Positions 24,082 through 33,483 of a DNA stretch of 64,000 nucleotides are shown here, one piece after another. Made by a program: the position numbers and the translations under genes. Under the pieces are notes generated by a model. It did not search any database. It saw nothing but the letters and a program-made list of their open reading frames with translations, and was not told the origin of the DNA. The stretch's first letter is position 1. Every line of letters begins with the position of its first letter. Source of the stretch: Polaribacter sp. IC073 (lineage in GTDB: Bacteria > Bacteroidota > Bacteroidia > Flavobacteriales > Flavobacteriaceae); the NCBI RefSeq assembly GCF_007997075.1, contig NZ_VORS01000002.1, positions 1-64,000 on the forward strand, in the 5' to 3' direction.

Positions 24082-27000
24082 TTATTCTAAGATTATTTTT
24101 TTAATCAGTTTACTTGCTTCATTTTCAATTTGAATGATATAAACTCCAGCAGTTCTTTTAGGTAAAGTCGCATTGTAAGATCCGTTGGACTCAAAAGAAG
24201 TATTTAAAACGTGTTTACCAAGAAGGTTAAATAGTTTTATAGAAGATGTACCTATTGGCAACCCAGTTATTCTTAAAGTATCAGGATTCAATTTATAAAC
24301 TGTAATATTTTTTAAGACACTCGTTTCGTTAACACTTAAAGCGCTATTTGAAGTGTGCAGATAAAATCTACCAGTTCCGTTTAGAGTGATTTTTGGAGTA
24401 AAAGAATAGTTAGTACCAACTTGATCTAAACGTGTAAATGTGTTCGTTTCTTTGTCTTCTAAGAATAATTTAATACCATTAGGAAGGTTTAAAGATTCCG
24501 AAGAAAAGGTAACTTTTTTTCCAGCATCGGCTTTTAAGCCTAAAGGAATAAGCATGTTTTCATAATCTGAGTTTGGCAACACTTGTACACCTAACTTTTG
24601 GCCGCTATTATTATTATTTGCTACTAGATGTGTGTATAGTTGAAAAGAATTATTGGCACCTCCAAAAATAGTTCCATCATACCCATTGTCAAAACTAGTA
24701 GTAGTTCCTTCTATATAGAAAATACGTGTGTATTTGGTGTTCTTGCCTTCTTTTACAAATAATTTAATTTGAGGTCTTGTATCCGCTTGTTTTTGAAAGT
24801 TATCTGTTTTTTGATGTGTGATGTCTGCAATATCAAAAGTTGCAACTGCTGATGCACTACCCGCACTTAAAAAGAATGCTTGTGCTGGCGCAATTTCAAA
24901 ATTGCCATCTACTCCAGAAGTTTTTGTCTCGTATTCACGAGAACTTTGATCCCAAAACCAGGCAGAAGCTTCGGATAAAATACCATCAGTAACATTATCG
25001 GCAAAGAAATCACCAAGATTTAAATAGGCAGTAAACGGATTTCCAACTAAATTAAAATTACTTGATGCTTGTGTTATTGTACTTATTTTGCTAACCGTAT
25101 TTAAAGTTCCTGAAAAAGAAAGATTACCTGCAGTTGCTAATTTTACAGAATATCCTTGCCCAACATTTATGTTACCTGTAGAAGACGTATTTTGATATAT
25201 CCATCTATTAGAGTTTAATGTATTATTATAACTTGCTAAACCAATATTGGTATCACTACCGGCAGCAAGACTGTTATTCGTTCTTAAGTTTTCTATAGTT
25301 TCGCCCGCAAAAGGGGAAGCCACTAAATACCAATTTGTAGTTGATAAATTTCTATTATAAATTACAGTTCCTGTAGAAGTTCCGTTTACTTTAAGAGAAC
25401 CACCAGAATTTATAGTAAAAGTTCCGTTTTGATTAAGGTTACCACTTATAGTAAGTCCGCCGGGAGAATTAACTGTTAATGTAGCTTCTTTTAGGATGGT
25501 TACATCTTTGGATAACGCAATAGTACTTGCATCAATTACAGGTTTTTTTGTCGTATTAGGAATTACAACAGCGTTTGCAGCTGTTGGTATTGCGCCCGAA
25601 CTCCAGTTACTTGCTGTTGCCCAATCTGTATCTGTTGTTCCAGACCAAGTATTACAGTTTGTAGACAAACCTCCATCACCAATAGTCCAACCTTTTGCTA
25701 CTAATGTTGCTTTGGCCGTTTTTCCTGCACAATGTTTTAAGGTAGACACGTTTCCTAAGTTTACATTATTAAGTAAAGAAGCATTGGAAGCCCAAGCTAT
25801 TAAAAGTTTGTCATAATTCTTTGTTGATAAGTTTGTAGCTTCTTGAATGAATGCGTTCAGACTGGTAACAGCACTATAATCCCAAGAAGAGAGGTCTTGA
25901 TTGAATGCTGAATTTGATGCAAGCATGCCAAACATATTGGTAACATTACCAACATCCCAAGAAGAAATATTTCCATTAAATGCTGAAGCTTGGTAAAACA
26001 TTAGAGACATATTAGTAACATTACTAACATCCCAAGAAGAGAGATCTTGGTTGAATGCGGAAGCTCCAAAAAACATATAACTCATATTATTAACATTACT
26101 AACATTCCAAGAAGAAATATCTTGATTGAATGCTGAAGCTTCATAAAACATAACTTCCATCTTTATAACATCACTCACTTTCCAAGAAGAAATATCCTGA
26201 TTGAATGCGGAAGCTCCTCTAAACATCCATTGCATATTGTTAACTTTACTTACATCCCAAGAAGAAATATCTCCATTAAAAATGGATGCATCTTGAAACA
26301 TATAACTCATATTAGTTACTTTACTAACATTCCAAGCAGTAGAAGAGGCAGATAAATCTCTATTAAATACAGAGGCTTTATGAAACATATTACTCATATT
26401 GGTAACATTGCTCACATTCCAAGAAGAAATATCAGCATTAAATGCGGAGGCTTTATGAAACATGAATTGCATATCGGTAACCGCACTCACATCCCAAGAA
26501 GAAATAGTTGCATTGAATACAGAAGCGTCTTGAAACATCCTGCTCATATCGGTAACCACGCTTACATTCCAAGAAGAAATATCTTGATTGAATGCTGAAG
26601 CTTCATAAAATATTCTGTTCATGTTCGTTACCTTACTTACGTCCCAGGAAGCGATATTTCCATTAAATACGGAAGCACCACTAAACATGCTGCTCATATT
26701 TGTTACCTTACTAACATCCCAAGAATTAGCTGTAGTAGCAAGGTTTCTATTAAATGAGGAAGCATTATTAAACATATAGTGCATGCGAATAACCTTACTC
26801 ACATCCCAAGAAGAAATATCTGCATTAAATTTTGTAGCATCTTGAAACATATAGTGCATATAAACAACCTTACTTACGTTCCAAGAAGAAATATCTGCAT
26901 TAAATTTTGTAGCACCCTCAAACATATATTGCATAGAGGTAACTGCGCCCACATCCCAAGAAGATATATCTCTATTAAAAACAGTTGCTTTGTCAAACAT

Positions 27001-28380
27001 GGCGAACATGCTGGTAACTTTACTTACGTTCCAAGAAGAGATATCTCCATTAAATGCAGGAGCTAAACGAAACATTTGAGCCATATCTGTAACAGTACTC
27101 ACATCCCAAGAAGAAAGATCTGCATTAAATGTTGTAGCACCCCAAAACATACTGGTCATAAGGGTAACCTTACTTAAATTAGGTGCATCTGTAGCGGTAC
27201 TGTTTAATTGTGTGCATTCAAAGAAAGCACCCGTTAAATTTGCTTCCCAATCAAGATCTCCCCATTGTTTAATATCTTTAATTTTATCTTTAGAGTGGGG
27301 TAAACTTTCAAAATCTATTCTTGTAGCTTCTCCATTAATAGAGACATTGTAGCTTCCTGCTGCTTTATAAGTATGTGTTGCGACACCCGTTTCTTCAGTA
27401 GGTTTTGTCTTGTCTCCCCAATCTACTGTAGAGGTGCCAGACATAGGTATTTGTACTTCTTCGTTTGAGGAGGTTGTTTCCCAAGTGGTAATAAATGCGG
27501 AAGAAGAAGAGAAGTCTAAACCACCATCATCAATGATCCATCCTTTTTTACCTACCAATGTTGCTCTCGCCTTTGCACCTGTACAATGTTTTAAAGTTGA
27601 GACATTTCCTATATTTACATCCGAAGGTAAAGAAAGAGCAATCGCATCCCAGGCTCTTAAAAGTTTATCATAATTTCTTGTTGATACGCTTGTTGCGTCT
27701 TCAAGGAAAAGGAAGAGATTGTTAACAGCACTAAAATTCCAAGAAGAGATATCTTGATTGAATACTGTGGCTTTAAAAAACATAAATGACATATTGGTAA
27801 CGCTACTTACATCCCAAGACGATAGATCTCCATTAAATGCGGAAGCAGCGTTAAACATACCTTTCATATTGGTAACATTATTTAAATTAGGCGCGTCTGT
27901 TGCTGTACTATTTAATTTGGTACATGCCTGGAAAGCAAAACTTAAGTCTGCTCCCCAAGTAATATCTCCCCATTGTTTAATGTCTTTTATTTTATCTTTA
28001 GAGTGTGGTAGGCTTTTAAAATCTATTTTAGTGGCGGCGCCATTAATAGAAACATCGTAGCTTCCTGCTGTTGTATAGGTGTGTTCTGCAGTATCGGTTA
28101 AAGATTCAGTTGTTCCGTCTCCCCAGTCTATAGTATAAGAACCAGACAAGGGTATTTTTACCACTTCGTTTGGGGAAGTTGTTTCCCAAGTTGTAATAAA
28201 TGGCAATGCTATTAAAATAGAAGTTTCTTTTGCTTCATCAATTTTAATAGACTCACTTTCTAGATGGTAAAACTTGTTTTCTTTGGTAAAACTTAAAGTT
28301 TTTGAAACTGTTGTTTTTGCATTTAAGGTTGAATTAATTAAAATAGCAACTAGAAATAGTAGTTGAAGTATTCTTTTCAT
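24082..28380 (-). CDS. Giant T9SS-secreted BspA-type repeat surface protein
   Basis: 1,432 residues. Signal peptide about 1-21. Two PKD-like modules with WGDGTT / WGDKTK and HTY-xxAGSY (about 60-120 and 300-365) each introduce BspA/DUF285 repeats: two in the first block and about 17 in the second (about 395-835), with the 25-residue pattern MF-xxA-x-FN-x-DISSWDVS-xVTNM. A second half resembles the FG-GAP proteins (WSGTTDTDWATASNW, NWYLVASPFAG, FNLVGNPFTAYLN). A type A T9SS sorting domain ends it (IKLFNLLGK, GVYIIQIE, KKIILE). BspA repeats bind fibronectin, fibrinogen or other bacteria in oral species; an adhesin role is inferred. It heads the minus-strand cluster. Confidence 0.9.
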   Translation of the reverse strand: MKRILQLLFLVAILINSTLNAKTTVSKTLSFTKENKFYHLESESIKIDEAKETSILIALPFITTWETTSPNEVVKIPLSGSYTIDWGDGTTESLTDTAEHTYTTAGSYDVSINGAATKIDFKSLPHSKDKIKDIKQWGDITWGADLSFAFQACTKLNSTATDAPNLNNVTNMKGMFNAASAFNGDLSSWDVSSVTNMSFMFFKATVFNQDISSWNFSAVNNLFLFLEDATSVSTRNYDKLLRAWDAIALSLPSDVNIGNVSTLKHCTGAKARATLVGKKGWIIDDGGLDFSSSSAFITTWETTSSNEEVQIPMSGTSTVDWGDKTKPTEETGVATHTYKAAGSYNVSINGEATRIDFESLPHSKDKIKDIKQWGDLDWEANLTGAFFECTQLNSTATDAPNLSKVTLMTSMFWGATTFNADLSSWDVSTVTDMAQMFRLAPAFNGDISSWNVSKVTSMFAMFDKATVFNRDISSWDVGAVTSMQYMFEGATKFNADISSWNVSKVVYMHYMFQDATKFNADISSWDVSKVIRMHYMFNNASSFNRNLATTANSWDVSKVTNMSSMFSGASVFNGNIASWDVSKVTNMNRIFYEASAFNQDISSWNVSVVTDMSRMFQDASVFNATISSWDVSAVTDMQFMFHKASAFNADISSWNVSNVTNMSNMFHKASVFNRDLSASSTAWNVSKVTNMSYMFQDASIFNGDISSWDVSKVNNMQWMFRGASAFNQDISSWKVSDVIKMEVMFYEASAFNQDISSWNVSNVNNMSYMFFGASAFNQDLSSWDVSNVTNMSLMFYQASAFNGNISSWDVGNVTNMFGMLASNSAFNQDLSSWDYSAVTSLNAFIQEATNLSTKNYDKLLIAWASNASLLNNVNLGNVSTLKHCAGKTAKATLVAKGWTIGDGGLSTNCNTWSGTTDTDWATASNWSSGAIPTAANAVVIPNTTKKPVIDASTIALSKDVTILKEATLTVNSPGGLTISGNLNQNGTFTINSGGSLKVNGTSTGTVIYNRNLSTTNWYLVASPFAGETIENLRTNNSLAAGSDTNIGLASYNNTLNSNRWIYQNTSSTGNINVGQGYSVKLATAGNLSFSGTLNTVSKISTITQASSNFNLVGNPFTAYLNLGDFFADNVTDGILSEASAWFWDQSSREYETKTSGVDGNFEIAPAQAFFLSAGSASAVATFDIADITHQKTDNFQKQADTRPQIKLFVKEGKNTKYTRIFYIEGTTTSFDNGYDGTIFGGANNSFQLYTHLVANNNNSGQKLGVQVLPNSDYENMLIPLGLKADAGKKVTFSSESLNLPNGIKLFLEDKETNTFTRLDQVGTNYSFTPKITLNGTGRFYLHTSNSALSVNETSVLKNITVYKLNPDTLRITGLPIGTSSIKLFNLLGKHVLNTSFESNGSYNATLPKRTAGVYIIQIENEASKLIKKIILE
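25855..27175 (-). repeat. Array of about 17 BspA repeats, 75-nt period
   Basis: Units are 25 codons (two are 29). Unit sequences differ mainly at the residue before DISSW and in the helix (MFHKAS, MFQDAS, MFYEAS). Nucleotide similarity between units is high enough for unequal recombination. Confidence 0.9.
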
Positions 28381-28703
28381 GATGAGGGCTTTTTGCTAAA
28401 CTAGCGGGATTTAAGCCCTAAAAAAAATACTTTATGTGCACTATTGGGTTTTCAAAAGATATATTGAGTTTTCAACAAGTATAAAAAGAGATAAAAAAAG
28501 AAATGGATAGCCTTCACTTATTTTATACTGCTAAAAAATTTTGAAATTCTTGTGTTATAGAAATGAATATAGAAAAAATGCTGCTAAATATTAAGTGGTT
28601 TTGTTTTATTCTATCTATTAAAGTTAAAAATTGCTTCGACAACAAGTATATAATTATTTGATAGCAGAAAAAGCAAAAGCGTTAATTGACTTAATTTGAA
28701 TTT
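28381..28703. other. 323-nt region between the BspA gene and the membrane AraC regulator
   Basis: No gene. It carries the candidate promoter of the BspA gene: a TAGTTTAG octamer on the minus strand (28403-28396), one mismatch from TAnnTTTG, and further upstream a direct repeat at 28443-28476. The rest is AT-rich without visible structure. Confidence 0.5.
28443..28476. promoter_or_regulatory. Direct repeat with 20-bp period, possible AraC-type operator
   Basis: ATTGGGTTTTCAA and ATTGAGTTTTCAA start exactly 20 bp apart (one mismatch in 13). AraC-family proteins typically bind direct half-sites about two helical turns apart. The pair lies 63-96 nt upstream of the BspA start and directly downstream of the gene for a membrane AraC-type protein. 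Confidence 0.45.
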
Positions 28704-30605
28704 TTATGTAAGCTCTATTTTGTTTAAACGTACATATTCGCTTGGAGTTAATGATGTGTGTATTTTAAAGGAATTGTAAAAAGTACTATAAGATTCAAAC
28801 CCTACTTCTACAGATAAAGATTCAAAAGTTCCTTTAACCAAATAACTATTTTCAATTAATTTAACGGCAACTTCAATTCTTGAATAATTTTTAAATTTTG
28901 TAAAACTAGGACTAGTAATATGAAACTTTAACAAATAAAAACAATGCGTTAATGGAACACCTGTTACTCTTGAAAACTCTTTAACGTTGACCCCTTTTTT
29001 TTCAAATATATTGTCTTTAAATATGTTTTGCTCAAATAGATGAAACACTTTAATTATTTCATTTTTAGTGTAACGCTCGGATATTTTTGCTTCAATTTCT
29101 GATAAATCAGCATTTAAAGGTGAAATTGACCAGGTTTTTGTTAAAATTAAATCACTAAAAACATACTGGCTATTTTTTTTATATTTTGATAATATTTTTT
29201 TTCGAAATAGATAAAGAATACTAATTATAAGGATGAAGACGAATACTAGCACATAATTTAGATATTCTTTAAAAATGAACGTAGTACTTTTTTTATTTAA
29301 ATTTTCTCCTTTGTATGGAAAAAGATTGTTATTTACTTCCTTAATTCTAACCCTTTTCATGTCCCAACTATTAGAAACTATCTCAAGTTTTTCTTTAAAG
29401 GCTTTGGCTCCATAAAACATCAGTTCCATGTCGGTAACTTTAGCGGTATTCCAGTTTGTTATATCCCCATTAAAAGCTTCCGCATAATAAAACATCCATT
29501 TCATATTAGTTACTTCAGCCGTATTCCAAATATCTCCATCTCTTCGGATATTTTGGTTAAAAGTAAAGGCATTTTCAAACATGGACTCTGTATTAAGTAA
29601 AGAAGTCGTATTCCAATTTGTTATATCTCCATTAAATGAGTGGGCGCTATAAAACATTCTATACATATTAGTTACCGCAGCTGTATTCCAGGAATTACCG
29701 TTTCTATTAATATTTTTATTGAATGCCGACGCCTCAAAAAACATGTATGACATATCCGTTACTTTCTGAGTACTCCAATTACTTATGTCACAATTAAATG
29801 CCGCTCTACCCTGAAACATAGCCATCATATTAGTAACGTTAGCTGTATTCCAGCTTGAAACATTTACTTTAAATAAAACATCTATAACATCAACTGAAAA
29901 CATAAATTGCATATCAGTAACCGCAGCAGTATTCCAATTATTTAAACTTTGAGTTCCACCAACATCAAAGGCGATGCAGTTACCAAACATTCCGCGCATA
30001 TTGGCAACATTGGCGGTGTTCCAGCCAGAAACATCTCCGTTAAAAATCATAAAATTATTAATATTCTTGTATTTACTGCCACCTGCAAATAGATACCTCA
30101 TGTTTGTTATGGTGCTTACGTCCCAATTCTTAAAAGTTGTTCCGACTAAAGAAGAACAATTTTGGAATGCTCTAAACATCGAAGTTGTTTTAGAAAGGTT
30201 TGGTTCATCTGTTGCGGAGACTGTTAAGTAGTTGGCTCCAAAAAAAGCGCCAAAAAAAGAATTCCATATTCCTTCGCCCCAATTAGAAATATCTAAAAGC
30301 ATCGTTCTAGAAGGATGATTCCCGTTTAGAAACATGCTTCCAATATCTTTGGCTGCATCATTTACACCAATTTTAATGTTATAGCTGCCAGATACTTTGT
30401 AAGTGTGTGTTGGGAAAACGCCGTTTTTATGGGTTGTAGCGCTGCCGTCTCCCCAATGAATTGTAATATTTGTGTACTCTTTTAGAGGCAGCTCAAAAGT
30501 GCCCTTCGGTATATTCCAAGAAGACGTAAAGTTATTATTTTGTGCATTGGTTGTAAAAAGAGAGTAAGTAAAAACGACTATAAATATTAAATATTTTAGG
30601 GGCAT
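28704..30605 (-). CDS. Transmembrane transcription regulator: BspA-type sensor with AraC DNA-binding domain
   Basis: 633 residues. Signal peptide about 1-21 (FIVVFTYSLFTTNAQ), a PKD-like WGDGSA module (about 45-80), then about ten BspA/DUF285 repeats (about 130-430: NWDVSTITNM, SSWNTANVTNM, SNWSTQKVTDM). A single membrane helix follows (about 449-468, VLVFVFILIISILYL), then FRKK as a positive-inside anchor, a cytoplasmic linker, and an AraC-type double helix-turn-helix (about 538-625), ending SVEVGFESYSTFYNSFKIHTSLTPSEY. It is a one-component membrane regulator whose exterior is homologous to the giant surface protein encoded next downstream. No sorting domain is present, as expected. Role as local regulator is inferred. 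Confidence 0.87.
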   Translation of the reverse strand: MPLKYLIFIVVFTYSLFTTNAQNNNFTSSWNIPKGTFELPLKEYTNITIHWGDGSATTHKNGVFPTHTYKVSGSYNIKIGVNDAAKDIGSMFLNGNHPSRTMLLDISNWGEGIWNSFFGAFFGANYLTVSATDEPNLSKTTSMFRAFQNCSSLVGTTFKNWDVSTITNMRYLFAGGSKYKNINNFMIFNGDVSGWNTANVANMRGMFGNCIAFDVGGTQSLNNWNTAAVTDMQFMFSVDVIDVLFKVNVSSWNTANVTNMMAMFQGRAAFNCDISNWSTQKVTDMSYMFFEASAFNKNINRNGNSWNTAAVTNMYRMFYSAHSFNGDITNWNTTSLLNTESMFENAFTFNQNIRRDGDIWNTAEVTNMKWMFYYAEAFNGDITNWNTAKVTDMELMFYGAKAFKEKLEIVSNSWDMKRVRIKEVNNNLFPYKGENLNKKSTTFIFKEYLNYVLVFVFILIISILYLFRKKILSKYKKNSQYVFSDLILTKTWSISPLNADLSEIEAKISERYTKNEIIKVFHLFEQNIFKDNIFEKKGVNVKEFSRVTGVPLTHCFYLLKFHITSPSFTKFKNYSRIEVAVKLIENSYLVKGTFESLSVEVGFESYSTFYNSFKIHTSLTPSEYVRLNKIELT

Positions 30606-30810
30606 ATATTTTAAGAAAAAAAGTACTTATGAGAATTTCTAATAACAAACGTAAGGCGAATATTCTTTATGAGCCTTAAAAAACCGATAACTTTTTTTAA
30701 TTCGGAAAGGCATCATTTTATTTTTAAAAGATAAAATAGTGTAAAAGTTATAAGAAAGAAGACTAGAATGTAATTTTTAAACTTTACTCTTTAAAATTTT
30801 AAATAAAAAA

Positions 30811-30838
30811 AAACTCACAACAATTAGGTTGTGAGTTT
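30811..30838 (-). terminator. Terminator after ndk
   Basis: AAACTCACAAC pairs with GTTGTGAGTTT around a 6-nt loop. On the minus strand the stem is followed by a run of T (A run at 30801-30813 on the plus strand). It lies 33 nt after the ndk stop. Confidence 0.85.
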
Positions 30839-30871
30839 TTAAATATATGGTAAACTAAGAATTAAAAATCC

Positions 30872-31291
30872 TTAAAATTGCTCTCTTCCAGAAAAGTGAA
30901 AGTTTCCTTCAATTTGTGCATTTTCATCAGAATCAGAACCATGTACAGCATTTTCTCCCATAGAAGTTGCAAACATTTTTCTAATTGTTCCTTCCGCAGC
31001 ATCCGCAGGGTTTGTAGCACCAATTAAAGTTCTAAAATCTTCTACAGCATTGTCTTTTTCTAAGATTGCAGCTACTATTGGTCCACGTGTCATGAATTCT
31101 ACTAATTCACCAAAAAACGGACGCTCATTATGCACCGCATAAAAAGTTTCAGCATCTGCTTTTGTCATTTGTGTTTTCTTTAAAGCTACAATTCTAAATC
31201 CTGCAGCGTTAATTTTGTCTAAAATTGCACCAGTATGTCCGTTTTCTACAGCATCTGGTTTAAGCATTGTAAATGTTCTATTTGTTGCCAT
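30872..31291 (-). CDS. ndk: Nucleoside diphosphate kinase
   Basis: 139 residues, standard length. It transfers the gamma phosphate of ATP to nucleoside diphosphates through a phospho-His. The active-site His is in NAVHGSDS (about residues 114-121); the start [13 protein letters not shown] and [15 protein letters not shown] are typical. It is flanked by its own -7 element (TACTTTTG on the minus strand, 31319-31312, 21 nt before the ATG) and by a strong terminator, so it is monocistronic. Confidence 0.96.
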   Translation of the reverse strand: MATNRTFTMLKPDAVENGHTGAILDKINAAGFRIVALKKTQMTKADAETFYAVHNERPFFGELVEFMTRGPIVAAILEKDNAVEDFRTLIGATNPADAAEGTIRKMFATSMGENAVHGSDSDENAQIEGNFHFSGREQF

Positions 31292-31311
31292 TGTATTTTT
31301 TATATTTTTTG

Positions 31312-31319
31312 CAAAAGTA
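31312..31319 (-). promoter_or_regulatory. -7 element of the ndk promoter
   Basis: TACTTTTG on the minus strand, full match to TAnnTTTG. A TTG at 31338-31336 lies 16 bp upstream and could be the -33 element. Confidence 0.55.
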
Positions 31320-31342
31320 CACTTTTTTATATTAACAATAAA

Positions 31343-32374
31343 TTATGGGTAAGTTTGAGATAATTCTTGTAATAGCTTATTATTTTTACCTCGCATCTGC
31401 ATTGTGATTTTATGGGCTTTAAAATCAAATTTTAAGATACCAAAGCTAATTTTAGAAATAACATTTTGTACTCTGTATTGGTTTTTTTCTGAAGTAAAAC
31501 CTTTGTAAGAATGCGTTAATCCGCTAGAAGTAAAATCTATGATTGGAAAAGAAAGACCTGTAACATCCGTTTTAGAAAATTCTGAAATATGTCTGTCACC
31601 AGAAAGTAGTAAAACACCTTTAGCGTTACTTTTAGTAATAGTTGTTTTTAATTTAGCAACTTCATGAGGGAAATTCCCCCAAGTTTCAAAACCATGTTCG
31701 GCAGCTAAAACTTGAATACTACTTACAATAATATTAAAATCTGCTTTAGAATTATTTAATTCATTTGTAAGCCATTGCCATTGAGTTTTACCTAAAACAG
31801 TTCCGTTTCCGTACGTATTTGGTGTAAATCTCTTTTTATTTTTTGAAGATCTGGTTAATGCTGTTCTAAAATATCTGGTGTCTAAAACAATTACTTTTAT
31901 ACTTCCTTTTGCTGTGTTAAAAATTTCTGAATGATAAATGCCTTCTTGACTTCTTCTAGGGCTATTTTTATCAATATTTAAAAAATCTAAAAATAATTCT
32001 TGTGCTTCTTCTTTTACAGGAGACTCAACACCGCTATCGTTCTTGCCGTAATCATGATCGTCCCAAGTAGCCATTATTGGTAAATTGTTTACCAATTCTA
32101 AATATCCTTTCTGGTTTCTTAAAGTTTCGTAATCTTTTCTTAATTTATTCATGTCATGGGTATCAGAATAAATATTATCTCCACCCCAAACCCACAAGTC
32201 TGGTTTATTCTTTTTGATTTCTTTCCATAAAATATTTTCTATATTTTGTTTACTGCAAGAGCCAAAAGCAATGGTGAAATCAGTTTTTTTATTAAATTTC
32301 ATTCTTTTAGAACTTGTACAAGAAGTTAAAATAATTGGAAGGATGAAACAGATAATTTTTATAAGATTCTTCAA
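31343..32374 (-). CDS. PhoD-like metallophosphatase lipoprotein
   Basis: 343 residues with a lipoprotein signal (lipobox LTSC, Cys about 19). PhoD-family motifs: FGSCSKQN (about 36-43), WGGDNIYSDTH (about 63-73), TWDDHDYG (about 103-110), and SGDRHISEF (about 250-258) bind the dinuclear metal. These enzymes remove phosphate from organic phosphates, including diesters, in the periplasm or at the outer membrane. Starts with TTG (32374); no ATG fits before the signal peptide. Divergent from the DHH gene. Useful for phosphate scavenging in seawater (inference). Confidence 0.87.
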   Translation of the reverse strand: MKNLIKIICFILPIILTSCTSSKRMKFNKKTDFTIAFGSCSKQNIENILWKEIKKNKPDLWVWGGDNIYSDTHDMNKLRKDYETLRNQKGYLELVNNLPIMATWDDHDYGKNDSGVESPVKEEAQELFLDFLNIDKNSPRRSQEGIYHSEIFNTAKGSIKVIVLDTRYFRTALTRSSKNKKRFTPNTYGNGTVLGKTQWQWLTNELNNSKADFNIIVSSIQVLAAEHGFETWGNFPHEVAKLKTTITKSNAKGVLLLSGDRHISEFSKTDVTGLSFPIIDFTSSGLTHSYKGFTSEKNQYRVQNVISKISFGILKFDFKAHKITMQMRGKNNKLLQELSQTYP

Positions 32375-32418
32375 GACTAAATGGTTTAAGATTACTACAA
32401 ATGTAAAGCGAAATTTAT

Positions 32419-32448
32419 TTTGAACACTATTATTAAATTGTATATTCG
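32419..32448 (+). promoter_or_regulatory. Promoter of the DHH phosphoesterase-PPIase operon
   Basis: TTTG (32419-32422) and TATATTCG (32441-32448, one mismatch from TAnnTTTG) are separated by 18 bp. The ATG follows at 32455, so the leader would be very short. Confidence 0.4.
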
Positions 32449-32454
32449 CAAACT

Positions 32455-33483
32455 ATGATTTTAAAAGGATTTGACGATTTAAAATTATTTCTTAAAAAAC
32501 CAAGGAATATTGTAATAATTGGGCACAGAAACCCAGATGGAGATGCAATGGGAGCTACTTTAGGCTTGCAATATTATATGTCAAAAAAAGGTCATAAAGC
32601 TACTGTTGTGGTGCCAAATGAGTATCCAGAATTTTTACACTGGTTGCCAGGTTCAGAGAACACTTATCGTTTCGATTGGCAAAATAGTCAATCTAAAAAG
32701 GCAATAAATGCATCAGAAATTATTTTTCTATTAGATTTTAATGCGTTGCACAGAGTTGGTCATGACATGCAAAAGACGCTCGAAAAATATCCGAATGATT
32801 TTGCAATGATAGATCATCATCAACAACCAGACGATGTAAAATATATGTATTCTGATGTAGAAATTTGTTCTACTTGCCAGATGGTGTATCAGTTTATTGA
32901 AATGAATAATGATTTAGATTTAATTGATGCTGATATTGCAACGTGTTTGTACACGGGTATTATGACAGATACAGGTTCTTTTAGATTTCGATCTACTACT
33001 AGTACAACACACAGAATTATTGCAGATTTAATTGATAAAGGCGCAGAGAACAATAAGATTCATAACAATGTGTACGATTCAAATTCTTACGGAAGGTTGC
33101 TGTTGTTAGGACAAGCACTTAGCAATTTGCAAATTTTACCAGCATACAAAACAGCTTTTATTACGTTAACAGAAGCAGAAAAAAAGAAGTTCGATTTTCA
33201 AAAAGGAGATACAGAAGGTGTTGTTAATTATGCGCTTTCTTTAAAAGGAATTATTTTTGCAGCTATTTTTATTGAAGATACAGAACAAAGTATGATAAAA
33301 ATATCTTTTAGATCTAAAGGTAATTTTTCTGTAAATGAATTTTCTAGAAAACACTTTAATGGTGGTGGTCATGACAATGCAGCAGGAGGCAGGTTCGATG
33401 GCTCTTTAGAGGAATCGACTACATTCTTTAAAGAACTTTTACCAAGCTATACAACCGAATTAAATAACTCTTATGAAGCATAG
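32455..33483 (+). CDS. DHH family phosphoesterase, NrnA-like
   Basis: 342 residues. The DHH domain carries GHRNPDGDAMG (about 22-32), the name-giving DHHQQPD (about 121-127) and FLLDFN; the DHHA1 domain ends with GGGHDNAAGG (about 302-311), the substrate-binding motif. Relatives degrade nano-RNA and linear or cyclic dinucleotides and dephosphorylate pAp. It is cytoplasmic. Its last 11 nt overlap the start of gldI, so the two are coupled. The conserved pairing of this gene with gldI has no obvious functional reason. Confidence 0.88.
   Translation: MILKGFDDLKLFLKKPRNIVIIGHRNPDGDAMGATLGLQYYMSKKGHKATVVVPNEYPEFLHWLPGSENTYRFDWQNSQSKKAINASEIIFLLDFNALHRVGHDMQKTLEKYPNDFAMIDHHQQPDDVKYMYSDVEICSTCQMVYQFIEMNNDLDLIDADIATCLYTGIMTDTGSFRFRSTTSTTHRIIADLIDKGAENNKIHNNVYDSNSYGRLLLLGQALSNLQILPAYKTAFITLTEAEKKKFDFQKGDTEGVVNYALSLKGIIFAAIFIEDTEQSMIKISFRSKGNFSVNEFSRKHFNGGGHDNAAGGRFDGSLEESTTFFKELLPSYTTELNNSYEA

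Noticed and set aside
26380..27066. Plus-strand reading frames rich in HIPRRNI-type repeats
   Set aside because: They are the complement of the BspA repeat array and have no start context or homology-like features.
25855..27175. Regularly spaced repeats that could look like a CRISPR array
   Set aside because: The 75-bp period is in frame and codes for BspA repeats throughout; there are no unique spacers or cas genes.
13850..30605. Whole surface locus as a prophage or conjugative element
   Set aside because: No phage, integrase, transposase or transfer gene is visible; duplications look like homologous exchange between paralogues.
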